This document shows, one piece after another, positions 36,830-45,260 of a stretch of 64,000 nt of DNA (within the stretch, counting starts at the first letter, position 1; every line of letters starts with the position of its first letter). Source of the DNA: SZUA-309 sp050185825 (GTDB lineage Bacteria; Pseudomonadota; Gammaproteobacteria; Pseudomonadales; Azotimanducaceae). The position numbers were made by a program, and so were the translations under genes. Under the pieces are notes generated by a model. The model saw nothing but the letters and a program-made list of their open reading frames with translations, had not been told where the DNA came from and made no database searches. The stretch is taken from the NCBI GenBank assembly GCA_050185825.1, contig JBFWZA010000001.1:434001-498000 (forward strand), given 5' to 3'.

Positions 36830-38047
36830 TCAGCGGGCTCTGACCGCCCCGTCAGCGATGAGGGCGTCGATCTCGGTGGTGCTGAAACCGGCCTCGGCGA
36901 GCACGGATCGGGTGTGCTGGCCCACCTCGGGCGCCGGGCCGCGGGGTTGCACCACCGCGTTCGCAAAGCGCATGGGGGCGCGGACGCTCCGGTAGCGACC
37001 TCGCTCCGGGTGCTCGATCTCCGGAAACATCCCGATGGCCTGTGCCTGGGGGTCCCGGGACACCTCGTCCAGCGTCAGCACCGGGCCCCAGATGAGGCCG
37101 ACGGCATCGAAGATCTCGCCCCATTCGTCGCGGGACTTCATGGCCAGGATGTCGTCGATCTCGCTGACCAGGGTGACCATGTTCCGGTAGCGGCTGCTGG
37201 CATCGACGAAGCGCTCGTCGGTGAGCCAGTGCGGCGTGTCGAGCGCCTTGCAGAGCTTCTCGAAGCTGCCGGGGCCGAGTTGGTTGAGCACCACCCACTT
37301 GCCGTCGCCGCACGGATAGCGGTTCGCCTCCGGGGTGAGCATGTGGTGGCGTGACCGGCGCCGCACGGGCGCCTGATCCACCGCCGTGACCCCGAAGTCG
37401 CTGGCCTGGGTCCAGATGGCGGCCTCGAACAGGCTCGTCTCCACCACCTGCGCTTCGCCGGTCCGCTCGGCCTGGCGCAGGGCGGCCAGAATGGCCGAGA
37501 GGAAGGCGAGGCCCGTGGTGTGATCGCCCTGGGCCGGCCGCGCCATGGGTACCTCGCCATCGTCACCGTCGCGCATGGCGTCGTAGATGCCCGAACGGCC
37601 GAAGAAGGCGGTCACGTCGTAGCCGGGGCGCAGCGCATCCGGGCCGTTGCTGCCGTAGCCGGTGAGGGTGGCGTGCACGAGCCGCGGATTGACCTCTTTC
37701 AGCGTTTCCGGATCGAGGCCGAACCGCTGCTGACGATGGGGCAGCAGGTTACAGAGAAAGATCTGCGCCCCGGCCACCAGCCGGTGCACCAGCTCGGTAC
37801 CCTTGTCCGTGTCGAGCGCGACGGCGATGGAAAGCTTGCCGCGGTTGTCCACATCGAACCCGAAGTCGTAGCCCTTGAAGGCGCCTTCCACCTTGGCAGG
37901 GCGGCCGATGGTGCGCATCGGGTCACCCGTCAGCGGCTCCACCTTGATGACCTTTGCCCCCAGATCGGCGAGGATCGCCGCGGTGCTGGGCGCTGCCATG
38001 TAGTTGTCGATCTCGACGACGGTGATATCTTCCAGCGGTGCTGACAA
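36830..38047 (-). CDS. CaiB/BaiF family (class III) CoA-transferase
   Basis: A 405-residue CoA-transferase. Seen are VVEIDNYMAAPSTAAILADLGAKVIKVE, the DVDNRGKLSIAVAL segment, CNLLPH and the catalytic-Asp region ALRPGYDVTAFFGRSG. It would move CoA between carboxylic acids or activate a bile-acid- or carnitine-like substrate. The TTG at 38047 is chosen because GGAG lies 7 nt upstream and the family begins directly (APLEDITVVEID); no ATG fits. Divergent from the selenoprotein candidate. Confidence 0.84.
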   Translation of the reverse strand: MSAPLEDITVVEIDNYMAAPSTAAILADLGAKVIKVEPLTGDPMRTIGRPAKVEGAFKGYDFGFDVDNRGKLSIAVALDTDKGTELVHRLVAGAQIFLCNLLPHRQQRFGLDPETLKEVNPRLVHATLTGYGSNGPDALRPGYDVTAFFGRSGIYDAMRDGDDGEVPMARPAQGDHTTGLAFLSAILAALRQAERTGEAQVVETSLFEAAIWTQASDFGVTAVDQAPVRRRSRHHMLTPEANRYPCGDGKWVVLNQLGPGSFEKLCKALDTPHWLTDERFVDASSRYRNMVTLVSEIDDILAMKSRDEWGEIFDAVGLIWGPVLTLDEVSRDPQAQAIGMFPEIEHPERGRYRSVRAPMRFANAVVQPRGPAPEVGQHTRSVLAEAGFSTTEIDALIADGAVRAR

Positions 38048-38192
38048 AGCGCATCTCCGAATGGGCGCGGCAGGTCGGCTCACCCGCCGGTTGCCTATGG
38101 TGTGGGGTGTGTCCCTGGACAGCGCGAGCATAGAGTAAATTCGTCGGCCTCGAAACGCCGGGGCCGATTTCCAGCAGACGAGGAGGCATCCC

Positions 38193-38768
38193 ATGCCACG
38201 CATACCGGAAATCGATCCCGCTGCGGCAACGGGCTACGTGGAAGCCGTCATGAACTCACAGAAGAAGCTCTGGGGGGCGCCGTTGAACCCGTACCTGCTG
38301 TACGGCCGGCGACCGGCGCTGCTGCGCGCGGTGCAGGGCATGTGGGCCGGCGTGGACAGCGAGGGGCTGATCGGCCAGGCCCTGCTGTCGCTCATCAATC
38401 GTCGCGTGGCGAGCCTGAACGGCTGCGTCTTCTGACGCGACATCAATGCTGCCGTGGGCAGCAGCGAAGGGCACGCGGACGAGAAGATCCTGGCGCTCGA
38501 CGGCTGGGAGCAGTCCGAGCATTTCAACGAGCGGGAGAAGGCGGCTCTCGCCTACGCGGACGCGATCACCCTCTCCGACCGCGATGTGGACGATGCGCTG
38601 TTCGCGAGTGTCACCGCCCACTTCGGTCCGGACGAGATCGTCGAGCTGACCGCGGCCATCGCCTGGGAGAACGCCTCGAGCAAGTTCAACCGGGCGCTGC
38701 GGGTCACGTCTCAGAAGCTGTGGGCAGGGACCGCAAACGATCCCTACTCACCGGAAGCGCCGCCCTGA
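38193..38768 (+). CDS. AhpD-like/carboxymuconolactone decarboxylase family protein, candidate selenoprotein (CVFU)
   Basis: One frame runs 38193-38768 if the TGA at 38433-38435 is read through, giving 191 residues with residue 81 as selenocysteine. The first 80 codons end VASLNGCVF, and after the TGA the frame continues RDINAAVGSSEG and ends with the family's WENASSKFNRAL. In relatives the motif is NGCxFCxDIN, so the TGA replaces exactly the second redox cysteine (Cys78-Sec81). A SECIS-like hairpin starts 11 nt after the TGA. AhpD-like selenoproteins with CxxU are already known as a class, so the call rests on family knowledge plus what is seen. Likely role: thiol-dependent peroxidase or disulfide reductase. 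GGAGG precedes the ATG. The alternative is a nonsense mutation (TGC to TGA) in a pseudogene. Confidence 0.75.
38447..38463 (+). promoter_or_regulatory. Bacterial SECIS-like hairpin
   Basis: A perfect 7-bp stem TGCTGCC / GGCAGCA encloses the loop GTG. It begins 11 nt after the in-frame TGA and its loop begins 18 nt after it, within the range known for bacterial SECIS elements, which need a G early in the apical loop. It lies inside the coding region, as bacterial SECIS elements do. Confidence 0.65.
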
Positions 38769-38770
38769 CC

Positions 38771-39574
38771 TCAGGAACTGGCGACCGAGCCGCCGTCGCA
38801 GGTGATGACGTCGCCGACGGTGAAGCCGGAGGCCCGCGAGGACAGGAAGATGGCCAGCCCGGCGATGTCCTCCGGCGTGCCGACCCGACCTCGCGGATTA
38901 CCCTTGGCGACGGCGTCCCAGTCCGTGTTGTCCACGTCGCCGCCGCCACCGACGCCGGTGGAGAGCATCCAGGTGGGGAACGGTCCCGGGGCGATGCCGT
39001 TGACGATGATGTTGCGCCGGACCAGATGGGCGGCGAGCACCTTGGTCAGGTGATGCACGGCCGCCTTGGAAGGGCCGTAGGAGAAGTTCTCGAAGATCGG
39101 CGTCTTGATGCCGTCGATGGAGCCGATGTTGATCACCCGGGCCGGGTCGTCCGCCGACCCTGACGCCTCGAGCAGCGGCAGCAGCCGCTGGGTGAGGAAG
39201 AACACGCCCTTGACGTTGGTGTCCATCACCTTGTCCCAGCCGATCTCCGGAAACTCGCCGAGCGGCGCGCCCCAGGAGACGCCGGCGTTGTTGACCAGGA
39301 TGTCGAGGCGCTGCTCGTGCTTCTCGAGCTCCGCCGCGGCTGCCTCGATGCCGGAGACCTCCGCCAGATTGGCCGGAATCGAGATGCACTCGCCCCCGAA
39401 GGTGTCGGCGAGACGTGCGGCAGTGGCGTCACAGACGTCCTTCTTGCGCGAGCTGATGTACACCTTCGCGCCGTTGGCGAGGAAGCCGGCAGCGATCATC
39501 TCGCCGATCCCCCGCGAGCCGCCGGTCACCAGAGCCACCTTGCCCTGGATGGAAAACAGATTCTTGAAGTCCAT
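38771..39574 (-). CDS. SDR family NAD(P)-dependent oxidoreductase
   Basis: A 267-residue classical short-chain dehydrogenase: TGGSRGIGEMIA nucleotide loop, NNAGVSWG, the Ser in IGSIDG and the YGPSKAA catalytic Tyr/Lys, with a DGGS-type C-terminal motif. It acts on an alcohol or ketone, probably as a 3-oxoacyl- or ring-hydroxyl dehydrogenase. Ribosome site AAAAGG 5 nt before ATG. Its stop lies 2 nt from the end of the selenoprotein gene, on the opposite strand. An operator-like repeat lies upstream. Confidence 0.88.
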   Translation of the reverse strand: MDFKNLFSIQGKVALVTGGSRGIGEMIAAGFLANGAKVYISSRKKDVCDATAARLADTFGGECISIPANLAEVSGIEAAAAELEKHEQRLDILVNNAGVSWGAPLGEFPEIGWDKVMDTNVKGVFFLTQRLLPLLEASGSADDPARVINIGSIDGIKTPIFENFSYGPSKAAVHHLTKVLAAHLVRRNIIVNGIAPGPFPTWMLSTGVGGGGDVDNTDWDAVAKGNPRGRVGTPEDIAGLAIFLSSRASGFTVGDVITCDGGSVASS

Positions 39575-39598
39575 ATAAACCTTTTAAAGTCGATTGCA

Positions 39599-39628
39599 GG
39601 TTCTTATAGAACCATCTTATAGAGCCAT
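39599..39628. promoter_or_regulatory. Palindrome with tandem half-copy upstream of the SDR gene
   Basis: The 15-bp palindrome GGTTCTTATAGAACC (39599-39613) is overlapped by two 13-nt tandem copies, CTTATAGAACCAT (39603-39615) and CTTATAGAGCCAT (39616-39628). It lies about 25-55 nt before the SDR start, where a TetR-like repressor would bind. On the minus strand each copy contains CTATAAG, which might be -10-like. Confidence 0.45.
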
Positions 39629-39633
39629 CGAAA

Positions 39634-39665
39634 TGAAAAAGCCTGCGCTCGAGGAACGCAGGCTT
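39634..39665 (-). terminator. Rho-independent terminator of the VOC gene
   Basis: A perfect 9-bp stem AAGCCTGCG / CGCAGGCTT with a 9-nt loop, followed on the minus strand by TTTTTCATTT. It separates the VOC gene from the downstream SDR gene. Confidence 0.8.
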
Positions 39666-39684
39666 CGGCGGGAATCGCTTCCGG

Positions 39685-40059
39685 TCAGCCCATCTTCATC
39701 TCGTAGAAGCAGAGCTTGTTGCCGTCCGGATCGCGCACATAGGCGCCATAGAAGACCGGCATGCGCTCGCCCGGCTCCCCTTCGTCGGTGGCACCCAGCT
39801 CCCGCGCCTTGGCGTAGAGCTTATCCACCGTCGCCCGGTTGCCGGCATTGATGGCCACCATGTTGCCGTTGCCGCAGGACTGGGGCTTCTCGTCGTAGGG
39901 AATGCAGATCGCCAGCATGGCACCGTCGCCGCCGGTGCCGTAGAACTTGATGCGGTCCATGCCCATGAGCTGCTTGCCGCCGATTTCGGCCAGGAGCGCA
40001 TCGTAGAAGGCGGTCGCCTTCTTCATGTCCTTGGTGCCGATGGTTACGTATCCGATCAT
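39685..40059 (-). CDS. VOC (glyoxalase) family protein
   Basis: A 124-residue single VOC protein. IGYVTIGTKDMKKATAFYD opens it and YVRDPDGNKLCFYEM closes it, giving the standard metal-ligand framework. The ATG at 40059 has GGAGG 7 nt upstream; an earlier in-frame start is less likely. It stands alone between the terminator and the divergent lipoprotein gene. Reaction unknown. Confidence 0.85.
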   Translation of the reverse strand: MIGYVTIGTKDMKKATAFYDALLAEIGGKQLMGMDRIKFYGTGGDGAMLAICIPYDEKPQSCGNGNMVAINAGNRATVDKLYAKARELGATDEGEPGERMPVFYGAYVRDPDGNKLCFYEMKMG

Positions 40060-40176
40060 CTCTCGTCCTCCGAGGGTTGGTGTGTCCAGTGGGATGCCAA
40101 GAATCACCCTCCCGGCTCATAAGTCAAGGCGACGCCGGTTACACTGAGCCCGAGACGGGATATCGGGAGGAGCATC

Positions 40177-42327
40177 ATGCCCAGGGGATTGCGCACGTCT
40201 GCGCTGCTGCTCGCCATCGCGACCAGCCTCGGCGGTTGCGGCCGGACGAGCCAGGAACAGGCAGCGTCCGCGCCCCCACCGGAAACCGATGTCACGAGCC
40301 CGCGAGGCGGACATCTCACCGGCACGGTGACGGGTGCGTCGGGGCCGGAAGCCGGGGTCTGGGTGATCGCCGAGACGGACGACCTCGATACCCGCTTCGC
40401 CCGTATCGTGGTCACGGACGATGCCGGCCGGTTTCTCGTGCCGGACCTGCCCGCTGCCGACTACCGGGTGTGGGTCCGGGGTTACGGTCTGGCGGACTCG
40501 GACCCGATCGCTGCGCTACCCGGCGACACCGTCGGGCTCACCGTGCACGACGCCGCAACCGCCGCTGAGGCTGCCGCGGTCTACCCGGCCGCCTACTGGT
40601 ACGCCATGATGAGGCTGCCCACGGAGACGGAGCTCGGCGACCTCCCCGGCGGGCTGAACCACTACCTCATGTGGATGAAGAACATGGCCTGCGTGGGCTG
40701 CCACCAGCTCGGCCAGGCCTCCACCCGGACGATGCCGCCGACCCTCGCGCACGTCGAGGACTCCGAAGCGGCCTGGGCGCAGCGGATTGCGGCCGGTCAG
40801 GCGGGCAACAACATGACGCGGATCGCCGGCGGGCTTCTCCGGGGCATCCCCTACCGCTATCTCGCGGACTGGACCGATCGGATCGCGGCCGGCGAAGTGC
40901 CCTCGGACAAGCCGGCCCGCCCTTCCGGCCTCGAGCGCAACGTGGTGGCGACGGTGCGCGACTGGTCGAACCCGAAAGCCTACCTGCACGATCTCTCGGG
41001 CACGGACCGGCGCAATCCCACGGTGAACGGCTACGGACCGCTCTACGGCGCGCCGGAGCTTTCCACGGACGAGATGCCCATTCTGGATCCCAGGTCCAAC
41101 ACCGCCACGGTGTACCCGGTGCCGGTGCGCGATCCGGACACGCCGAGCACCGTCGAGGCCCCCGTGGTCGCGCCGTCCGCCTACTGGGGGGAGGAGCGGA
41201 TCTGGGACAGCCAGGCCAACATCCATAATCCCATGCTCGACCAGGACGGCCGGGTCTGGCTCACCGCCCGCATCCGCGGCCCGGAAAATCCCGCGTTCTG
41301 CCGCGCGGGCTCCGACCATCCCTCCGCCCGGCATTTTCCGAAGGACACCTCCGGCCGCCACCTGGCCGTCTACGATCCCGCCACCGGCGACTACAGATTC
41401 GTCGACACCTGCTTTTCCACCCACCACCTTCAGTTCGAGAGCGATGCGGACAACACCCTCTACACCAGCGGCGGCGGCGACGTGGTGGGCTGGCTCAACA
41501 CCCGGCGATTCCTCGAGACCGGGGACGCGGCGGCCTCCCAGACCTGGGCGCCGGTGGTGCTGGACACGAACGGCAACGGACGGCTGGATGCCTGGACAGA
41601 GCCGGACGAGTCGCCGGTGGCGGACAAAGACCGCCGGCTCGACAAGGCGTTCTACGCGGTGATGCCGAGCCCGGTGGACGACTCGGTGTGGGGTTCGAGC
41701 GCCTTCGGCTACCCGGGCGGCATCATCCGCATGGTGCCGGGCGAAAACCCGCCGGCCACCACTCTATCCGAATACTATGAGCCGCCCCTGCCCGGCTACG
41801 GCGTGCGTGGCGCTGACATCGACGGTGAGGGCGTGGTCTGGGTGTCGCTCGGCAGCGGTCATCTGGGCGCTTTCGACCGGCGCAGGTGCCGCGGACCGCT
41901 GAACGGCCCCGCCGCGACAGGCGACCACTGCCCCGAGGGCTGGACGCTCTACGACCTGCCCGGCCCCGGATTTGCCGACCTGCCCGAGTTCAGCGTTGAG
42001 TCGAGCTACTACACCTGGGTGGATCAGCACGACACGCTGGGCCTCGGTCGCGACGTCCCCATCGTCACCGGCAACCTGTTCGATGGCGTTCATGCCCTGG
42101 TTAATCGGGAGGGCGAGGGCACCTTCGTCACCCTGCGCATCCCCTACCCCATGGGTTTCTACACCAAGGGCTTCGAGGGCCGGATCGACGATCCGGACGG
42201 CGGCTGGCAGGCCCGCGGGCTGTGGGTGCCGAGCGGCGACCGGACGCCGTGGCTGATGGAAGGCGGTAAGGGCACGAAGCCGCTGGTGGTGCACTTCCAG
42301 GTGCGCCCGCACCCGCTGGCCGAGTGA
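40177..42327 (+). CDS. Cytochrome-c-like lipoprotein with carboxypeptidase-regulatory-like domain
   Basis: A 716-residue lipoprotein (lipobox LGGC, Cys21). Residues 47-124 form a carboxypeptidase regulatory-like (Ig-type) domain (GHLTGTVTG to TVGLTVHD). A single c-heme site CVGCH is at 172-176. The remaining 500 residues look like a beta-propeller or repeat domain (ADIDGEGVVWVSLGSGHLGAFD; DNTLYTSGGGDVVG), as in some uncharacterised periplasmic oxidoreductases. The AGGAG ribosome site is 5 nt before the ATG. Function unknown; electron transfer to a periplasmic enzyme is inferred. Confidence 0.78.
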   Translation: MPRGLRTSALLLAIATSLGGCGRTSQEQAASAPPPETDVTSPRGGHLTGTVTGASGPEAGVWVIAETDDLDTRFARIVVTDDAGRFLVPDLPAADYRVWVRGYGLADSDPIAALPGDTVGLTVHDAATAAEAAAVYPAAYWYAMMRLPTETELGDLPGGLNHYLMWMKNMACVGCHQLGQASTRTMPPTLAHVEDSEAAWAQRIAAGQAGNNMTRIAGGLLRGIPYRYLADWTDRIAAGEVPSDKPARPSGLERNVVATVRDWSNPKAYLHDLSGTDRRNPTVNGYGPLYGAPELSTDEMPILDPRSNTATVYPVPVRDPDTPSTVEAPVVAPSAYWGEERIWDSQANIHNPMLDQDGRVWLTARIRGPENPAFCRAGSDHPSARHFPKDTSGRHLAVYDPATGDYRFVDTCFSTHHLQFESDADNTLYTSGGGDVVGWLNTRRFLETGDAAASQTWAPVVLDTNGNGRLDAWTEPDESPVADKDRRLDKAFYAVMPSPVDDSVWGSSAFGYPGGIIRMVPGENPPATTLSEYYEPPLPGYGVRGADIDGEGVVWVSLGSGHLGAFDRRRCRGPLNGPAATGDHCPEGWTLYDLPGPGFADLPEFSVESSYYTWVDQHDTLGLGRDVPIVTGNLFDGVHALVNREGEGTFVTLRIPYPMGFYTKGFEGRIDDPDGGWQARGLWVPSGDRTPWLMEGGKGTKPLVVHFQVRPHPLAE

Positions 42328-42349
42328 GCCCGGCGGGTGGCAGAACCGC

Positions 42350-43726
42350 TCAGCCCGCCGGGGTGAGCCGCCGGATCGTGGCCGCGTTCCAGTACCAGCC
42401 GATGATCCCGAACACCACGGTCACCACCGAGGTGACCACGTACACGCCATTGACCCCGAACAGGTGCCCGGCGAGCACGGCCAGCGGGACGTAGACGATC
42501 ACCAGCCGCGCGACGGACAGCACCAGCGGCGGCACCGGTTTCGACAGGGCGTTGAACGACGCGTTGGCCACCTGCACCATGCCCATGAAGCCGATGCTGA
42601 TGGGCACGATGTAGAGATAGCTGACCGCGGCGTTCACCACCTCCGCATCCTCGGTGATGAGCGAGACGAACGTCGGCGCGCCGAGCCACATGATCACCGC
42701 GGCGATGAATCCCCAGATCAGCGAGTAGCGGTAGCCGAGACGCAGCGCCTCGCGTACCCGGTCGTAGCGTCGAGCGCCCCAGTTCTGGCCCACCAGCGGG
42801 GCGGCGCTGGCGGAGATGCCGATCACCACCATGCTCACCACCGCATCGATCCGGCCGGCCACCCCGAATCCGGCTACCACCGCCGCGCCGAACCCGGCCA
42901 GGATTCGGGTCGTCACCGCCGCCGATAGCGGCTGGATCAGGTTGGTGGCGGCGGCCGGCACACCGACGTGCAGAATGGCCCGTGCCGACGCCCCGAGCCC
43001 GGTCAGATCCGGCCGGAGCATCCGCTCCTTCGCCAGAAACCACCACGCCGTCATGGCGAAGGAGCAGGTACGGGCGATCACGAACGCCCACGCCGCGCCC
43101 TCGATACCGAGCGCCGGCACCCCGAACCAGCCGAAGATGAGCACGGGACCGACCAGCACCTGGATCACGGAGCCCGCCGTCATCACGTAGCCGGGAAACG
43201 CCGGATCGCCGATGGAGCGCATCAGACCCGAGCCCACCATGGACAGCCCGAACCCGGGAAAGCCCACGCACCAGATCACCATGTAGGCCGTGGCCAGCTC
43301 GAGGATGTGGTCCCTGGCGCCGAGCAGGGCGAAGAGCGCCTCGCCCTGCCAGGCGAGCAGCCCGGCGCACGCCAGCGTGAAGATCAGCGTCAGCAGCAGG
43401 CCGTGGGACGACAGGCGCGCCGCATGATCCCGGTCCCCTTCGCCGATGGCCCGCGCCAGCACCGCGCCGGTGCCGATGCCGATGCCGCGGGTCATGGCGT
43501 TGAAGGCCATCACCAGGGGGAACGTGAAGGCTACGGCAGCGAGCTCGTCCGCGCCCACCATGCCGAGATAGAAGGCTTCCACGAGCTGGGCCAGGGTCAT
43601 GGCGAGAAAGCCCATGATCATGAACCCGGACAGGCGGATGACATGGCGGGACATGTCGCCTTCGGTGAAACCGGGACCGGCAGCACGTGCGGCGGCAGCG
43701 GGCGCGCCGCGAAGGGGTTCGCTCAA
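42350..43726 (-). CDS. MATE family efflux transporter
   Basis: A 458-residue transporter with about 12 membrane segments and the MATE opening FTEGDMSRHVIRLSGFMIMGF. It shows internal two-fold symmetry and VPAAATNLIQPLSAAVTTRI in the second half. It likely exports cationic drugs or metabolites using Na+ or H+. TTG at 43726 is preferred because the family-conserved FTEGD lies upstream of the ATG at 43654. It is convergent with the 40177-42327 gene (22 nt between the ends). Confidence 0.87.
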   Translation of the reverse strand: MSEPLRGAPAAAARAAGPGFTEGDMSRHVIRLSGFMIMGFLAMTLAQLVEAFYLGMVGADELAAVAFTFPLVMAFNAMTRGIGIGTGAVLARAIGEGDRDHAARLSSHGLLLTLIFTLACAGLLAWQGEALFALLGARDHILELATAYMVIWCVGFPGFGLSMVGSGLMRSIGDPAFPGYVMTAGSVIQVLVGPVLIFGWFGVPALGIEGAAWAFVIARTCSFAMTAWWFLAKERMLRPDLTGLGASARAILHVGVPAAATNLIQPLSAAVTTRILAGFGAAVVAGFGVAGRIDAVVSMVVIGISASAAPLVGQNWGARRYDRVREALRLGYRYSLIWGFIAAVIMWLGAPTFVSLITEDAEVVNAAVSYLYIVPISIGFMGMVQVANASFNALSKPVPPLVLSVARLVIVYVPLAVLAGHLFGVNGVYVVTSVVTVVFGIIGWYWNAATIRRLTPAG

Positions 43727-43796
43727 CAGACCGTCTCTTCGGGAAAGAAGCAGTGTAATCTGCCCACCATCCCGGGCAAGCCGGATACACCATACC

Positions 43797-44501
43797 GTGC
43801 GCAGGGTACCTATCCAGAAACCACTCGCCTTATTGCTGCTGCTGGCGTCGATTGCCGGCTGCGCGGCGCTGCCCCAGCCGGAGGTGCACGCTCCGTTGCT
43901 GGACGTGCCGCCCGGCTACGAGGTTCCGCCGGGGGCGGGCACGCTCTACCGCATCGACCGCGCCGATCTCACGCTCCACACCTACCGTGCCGGCTGGCTC
44001 TCAGGACTCGCCCACAACCATGTCATGGAGACGGACACGGTGCGCGGCGACATCCGTCTCTCGGAACCGTTGTCCGCATCCGCGGCACGCCTGTACTTCC
44101 GTCCCTGGGATCTGGTGCTCGACGATCCCGATGCGCGCGCTGCGGCAGGACCGGGATTCGAGTCCGAGCGAACCGCTGCGGACATCGCCGCCACCCGGAC
44201 CCGGATGCTCGGGCCGCGCGGCTTCGACAGCAACGATCATCCCTTCGTGGTCGCGGACGTGCGCTGGGCAGACGAGACGGCGCTGGCGCTCACCCTGCAC
44301 TTCCGGGATCGGCAGGTGGAGGTACGGGCCCCGGCGCAGTGGCAGATCTCAGCGCAGCGGATCGATGCCAGCGCCGGCTTCGACATCGACCACACCGAGC
44401 TGGGTATCCGTCCCTATTCCGCCTTTGCCGGGGCCATCGCGGTGGCCGAGCCCATCCGCGTCCGGATCGTTCTGTCTGCCCTCCGCGTGTCTCCGCTATA
44501 G
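43797..44501 (+). CDS. YceI-like lipoprotein
   Basis: A 234-residue lipoprotein (lipobox IAGC, Cys22) with a YceI-like beta-barrel body: LYRIDRADLTLHTYR, LAHNHVMETDTVRGDIRL, NDHPFVVADVRW. YceI proteins bind isoprenoids and similar lipids in the periplasm. The GTG at 43797 fits a signal peptide directly after it, though its ribosome site is weak. It is followed 31 nt later by the nitroreductase gene in the same direction. Confidence 0.72.
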   Translation: MRRVPIQKPLALLLLLASIAGCAALPQPEVHAPLLDVPPGYEVPPGAGTLYRIDRADLTLHTYRAGWLSGLAHNHVMETDTVRGDIRLSEPLSASAARLYFRPWDLVLDDPDARAAAGPGFESERTAADIAATRTRMLGPRGFDSNDHPFVVADVRWADETALALTLHFRDRQVEVRAPAQWQISAQRIDASAGFDIDHTELGIRPYSAFAGAIAVAEPIRVRIVLSALRVSPL

Positions 44502-44532
44502 TCGGGTCTTCACCAGCGGGAGGAGACTCACC

Positions 44533-45198
44533 ATGGAGCTCTACGACGTGATGCGCACCACGTTCGCGGCGCGGCAGTTCACGGACGAGCCGGTGCCCGA
44601 TGCGGTGATCCAGCGGATTCTCGACAACGCCCGCTTCGCCCCGAGCGGCGGCAACCGTCAGGGCTGGCGTGTGATCGTGGTCCGGGATCGGGCCACCCGG
44701 AGTGCCCTGCCGGACCTCATCCGCCCCACCATGCAGCGCTATGTGGCCCAGGTGCAGGCAGGCGAGGCGCCCTGGAACACCATTCACCCGACCGCGCTCT
44801 CGGACGAGCAGATCGCCGCGACCGTGGTGCCCGAGCCCATGGTGCAGGCCCTGGTCCAGGCCCCCGCGCTGCTGTTCGTCTTTCTCGATCTCTCGGTGGT
44901 GGCGTCATTCGACCGGCATCTGGATCACATCGGCGTGATCTCCGGCGCGTCCGTGTATCCGTTTGTCTGGAACATCCTGCTCGCGGCGCGCAGCGAGGGC
45001 TACGGCGGCACGCTCACCACGTTTGCCGCCGGCAGAGAGCCGGATCTCAAGGCCCTGCTCGGCGTGCCGGATCACTACGCGTTTGCCGCCATGCTGCCCA
45101 TGGGCCGGCCGGTCAAGCAGCTGACGAAACTGAAGCGGAAACCGGTTGCCGCCTTCGCGACCATGGAGCGCTTCGACGGCCCGACGCTGACAGGCTAG
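44533..45198 (+). CDS. Nitroreductase family protein
   Basis: A 221-residue FMN flavoprotein: MRTTFAARQFTDEPVPDAVI, RFAPSGGNRQGWRVIVV and GYGGTLTTFAAGRE are the classical nitroreductase segments. It reduces nitro-aromatics, enones or flavins using NAD(P)H. The ATG at 44533 has GGGAGGAG 7 nt upstream. It lies in a run of redox genes and is followed by the BBE-type flavoenzyme 62 nt later. Confidence 0.87.
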   Translation: MELYDVMRTTFAARQFTDEPVPDAVIQRILDNARFAPSGGNRQGWRVIVVRDRATRSALPDLIRPTMQRYVAQVQAGEAPWNTIHPTALSDEQIAATVVPEPMVQALVQAPALLFVFLDLSVVASFDRHLDHIGVISGASVYPFVWNILLAARSEGYGGTLTTFAAGREPDLKALLGVPDHYAFAAMLPMGRPVKQLTKLKRKPVAAFATMERFDGPTLTG

Positions 45199-45260
45199 CT
45201 TTCTGAGAAGCGTTGCGGTCCCTGCTAGACTCGCCCACATCGGGGAAGCAGGAAAGATCG

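Noticed and set aside
38424..38438. A second hairpin GCGTC/GACGC spanning the TGA
   Set aside because: Only 5 bp, and it would cover the TGA itself, which does not match bacterial SECIS position. Probably chance in GC-rich DNA.
38420..38440. Treating the TGA as a plain nonsense mutation and calling 38193-38768 a pseudogene
   Set aside because: Possible, but the stop is exactly at the redox Cys, the frame stays intact afterwards and a SECIS-like hairpin is in place. Kept as the alternative in the gene entry.
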